Assembly (NCBI RefSeq): GCF_049727805.1
Contig: NZ_JBCNYA010000006.1
Span: 62,001 to 126,000, forward strand
Length of the DNA stretch: 64,000 bases
DNA from: Frateuria_A sp049727805
GTDB lineage: Bacteria > Pseudomonadota > Gammaproteobacteria > Xanthomonadales > Rhodanobacteraceae
Direction: 5' to 3'
Positions within the stretch are counted from its first letter, which is position 1. Each line of letters begins with the position of its first letter. Both the position numbers and the translations under genes were made by a program. The notes below the pieces were generated by a model. That model ran no database searches. It saw only the letters and a list, made by a program, of their open reading frames with translations, and was not told the DNA's origin. Below, piece after piece: positions 62,355 to 64,000 of the stretch.

Positions 62355-63149
62355 ATGGACACCGCCCCCACCCCCGACCGCGATCCCTGGCGTCCCGTGC
62401 GCTACCTGTGGCGGGTGCCGCTGCTGCTGCTGCACATCGCGCTGGGCATCCTGCTGTGCGCGCTGATCCTGAGCTGGAACAGGCACCGCGTGATGGTCGA
62501 CGGCCGCGAGCCGTTCGCCCACCGCATGATCCGCTGGTGGTCGACGGTGCTGATGCGCATCTTCGGCCTGCGCTCGGTGCGCGTCGGCAAGCCGTTGCCC
62601 GACCCGGTGCTGTTCGTCGCCAACCACACCTCGTGGATCGACATCGAACTGCTGCACAGCCAGCGTGCCGCCTGCTTCGTGGCCAAGGCGGAGATCGCGC
62701 GCTGGCCGCTGGTCGGCTGGATGGCCGCCACCGGTGGCACCATCTTCCACCGGCGCGGCAGCAACCACTCGCTGGCGGCGGTGATGCAGGCGATGGTCGA
62801 ACGGCTGCGCGGCGGTCGCTCGGTGGCGGTGTTTCCCGAAGGCGGCACCGGCCACAACGGCGTGCTCAAGGTGTTCCACGCGCGCATCTTCCAGGCCGCG
62901 CTGGACGCGCAGGTGCCGGTGCAGCCGGTGGCGCTGCGCTTCGCGCGCAACGGCCGGCGGGTGATCGACGCCGGCTTCCGCGAGGGCGAGAACTTCATGG
63001 GCAACCTGCTGCGCATGCTGGGCGAGGCGCCGCTGGACGCCGAGGTGCATTTCCTCGCCGCGGTGCCGGCGATGCCCGACGCGCGCCGGCGCATGGCCGA
63101 CCTTTCGCGCGAGCGCATCGGAGCCGCCCTGGAAGACGCCCACGCATGA
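62355..63149 (+). CDS. 1-acyl-glycerol-3-phosphate acyltransferase (PlsC-like)
   Basis: A 264-residue membrane enzyme. One hydrophobic segment (VPLLLLHIALGILLCALIL) precedes the acyltransferase box FVANHTSWIDIE (HxxxxD) and VFPEGGTGHNG, the second conserved box. It adds an acyl chain to lysophosphatidate in phospholipid synthesis; the family also has other acyl acceptors. Its TGA overlaps the start of the next gene as ATGA. Confidence 0.9.
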   Translation: MDTAPTPDRDPWRPVRYLWRVPLLLLHIALGILLCALILSWNRHRVMVDGREPFAHRMIRWWSTVLMRIFGLRSVRVGKPLPDPVLFVANHTSWIDIELLHSQRAACFVAKAEIARWPLVGWMAATGGTIFHRRGSNHSLAAVMQAMVERLRGGRSVAVFPEGGTGHNGVLKVFHARIFQAALDAQVPVQPVALRFARNGRRVIDAGFREGENFMGNLLRMLGEAPLDAEVHFLAAVPAMPDARRRMADLSRERIGAALEDAHA

Positions 63150-64000
63150 GCGAGTTGCCGCGCGGAAAGGATTTCCGTCCCCCCTGGCCGCTGACCAGCG
63201 GCCATGTGCAGACCATGCTCTCCTCCAGCGGCGTGCGCCGACTGCTGCTGCCTAGGAGCGCGCGCGAGGTGGCGGGCCATGCCGAGGAGGTGGTGGTCGA
63301 CGGCGGCAACGACGTGCGCCTGACCGGTGCGTTCACCGCGCAGCGCAGCGGCCGTGCCTCGCGCGGGTTGGCGGTGCTGTTCCACGGCTGGGAAGGCAGC
63401 GTCGATTCCACCTACGTGTTGCAGACCGGCAGCCGCCTGCTGCGCGACGGCTGGGACGTGTTCCGGCTCAACTTCCGCGACCACGGCGCCAGCCACCACC
63501 TCAACGAGGCGCTGTTCCACTCCTGCCGCATCGACGAGGTGGTGCATGCGCTGGGCGACATCGTGCGGCGCTGGCCGAGGCCGGTCACCGCGCTGGCCGG
63601 CTTCTCGCTGGGCGGCAATTTCGCCCTGCGCGCGGCGCTGCGTGCGCCGGCGGCCGGCATTCCGCTGGACTATGCGCTGGCGGTGTGCCCGATCATCGAT
63701 CCGGGCGAAGGCCTGTTCTCGCTGGAACAGAGCGCGCCGTGGTTCTACCAGGCCTACTTCATGCGCAAGTGGCGGCAGTCGCTGAAGGCCAAGCAGCAGG
63801 CGTTTCCGCAGCACCAGTACTTCGAGCTGGCCGAACTGAAGCAGAGCCTGCGCGGGCTGACCGAGGCGCTGGTGCTCAGGCACACCGACTTCGGTTCGCT
63901 GCAGGCCTACCTGGACGGCTATTCGGTGGCGCGCGACGCGCTCGCCGGCCTGGCCGTGCCGGCGACCATCCTCACCGCGCGCGACGATCCGGTGATTCCG
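63146..64000 (+). CDS. YheT-type alpha/beta hydrolase, cut by window edge
   Basis: 285 residues visible, starting MSELPRGKDFRPPWPLTSGH. LFHGWEGSVDSTYV is the oxyanion region, FRLNFRDHGAS and AGFSLGGNFALRA with nucleophile Ser in GFSLGGN fit YheT family hydrolases. The catalytic Asp region (LTARDDPVIP) is at the edge, the His beyond it. Translationally coupled to the PlsC-like gene by ATGA, so lipid or ester metabolism is likely, but no substrate is known. Confidence 0.85.
   Translation, partial: MSELPRGKDFRPPWPLTSGHVQTMLSSSGVRRLLLPRSAREVAGHAEEVVVDGGNDVRLTGAFTAQRSGRASRGLAVLFHGWEGSVDSTYVLQTGSRLLRDGWDVFRLNFRDHGASHHLNEALFHSCRIDEVVHALGDIVRRWPRPVTALAGFSLGGNFALRAALRAPAAGIPLDYALAVCPIIDPGEGLFSLEQSAPWFYQAYFMRKWRQSLKAKQQAFPQHQYFELAELKQSLRGLTEALVLRHTDFGSLQAYLDGYSVARDALAGLAVPATILTARDDPVIP

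Overview
The window is a GC-rich, gene-dense chromosomal segment around a replication origin. The order rpmH-rnpA-yidC-mnmE on the minus strand facing dnaA-dnaN-recF-gyrB on the plus strand, followed by tonB-exbB-exbD-exbD2 and pdxJ, together with lptM-dapF-DUF484-xerC and hslVU to the left, is the layout known from Xanthomonadales. The gene content (MHYT-GGDEF-EAL protein, RLAN/ATP-grasp protein, PNGase A-like protein, large TonB receptor) fits Rhodanobacteraceae such as Rhodanobacter, Dyella or Luteibacter better than Xanthomonas itself. The family assignment is inference from synteny and protein content; no database was consulted. No rRNA, tRNA, CRISPR array, prophage or insertion sequence was seen.

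Layout. 1-15.1 kb is mixed metabolism and envelope: a cut-off Na+/H+ antiporter, a GT2 plus multi-membrane glycosyltransferase-like pair, oligopeptidase A, a gamma carbonic anhydrase-like protein, a secreted PNGase A-like protein, AroE, a c-di-GMP protein with MHYT domain, and a RimK-like ATP-grasp gene next to a GNAT gene. 15.1-24 kb is lptM-dapF-DUF484-xerC, a TonB-dependent receptor on the opposite strand, then hslVU and an uncharacterised gene. 24-30.2 kb holds a CDF-like transporter, ribokinase, a DUF892 protein, and mnmE/yidC/rnpA/rpmH. 30.4-36.7 kb is dnaA, a DnaA-box-bearing oriC candidate, dnaN, recF with two perfect parS palindromes inside it, and gyrB. 37-40.8 kb is a TPR protein and the TonB-ExbB-ExbD1-ExbD2 energising system. 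41-52 kb is pdxJ, a phosphopantetheinyl transferase, acs, a radical SAM protein, an ABC1 kinase-like protein, an S9 peptidase, a patatin and fbp. 52.3-56 kb is a tightly coupled operon (DJ-1-like, 54-aa protein, NIPSNAP, GFA, VOC, GST) followed by a WYL regulator, which looks like an electrophile or aldehyde defence module. 56-64 kb has a DUF885 peptidase, an Xre/MbcA-RES toxin-antitoxin pair with its own promoter/operator, two SGNH hydrolases in tandem, phhA with a divergent Lrp-type regulator, an acyltransferase and a YheT-like hydrolase cut by the window edge.

How the parts connect. oriC and two ParB-type centromere sites sit within about 2.5 kb, so initiation (DnaA/DnaN), repair (RecF), supercoiling (GyrB) and segregation are physically clustered. 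The TonB system could energise the receptor placed between xerC and hslV; that receptor has a paired palindromic operator over its promoter. At least four intergenic regions carry related REP-like palindromes. Several genes are joined by 4-base stop/start overlaps, including one in which xerC appears to begin with CTG.
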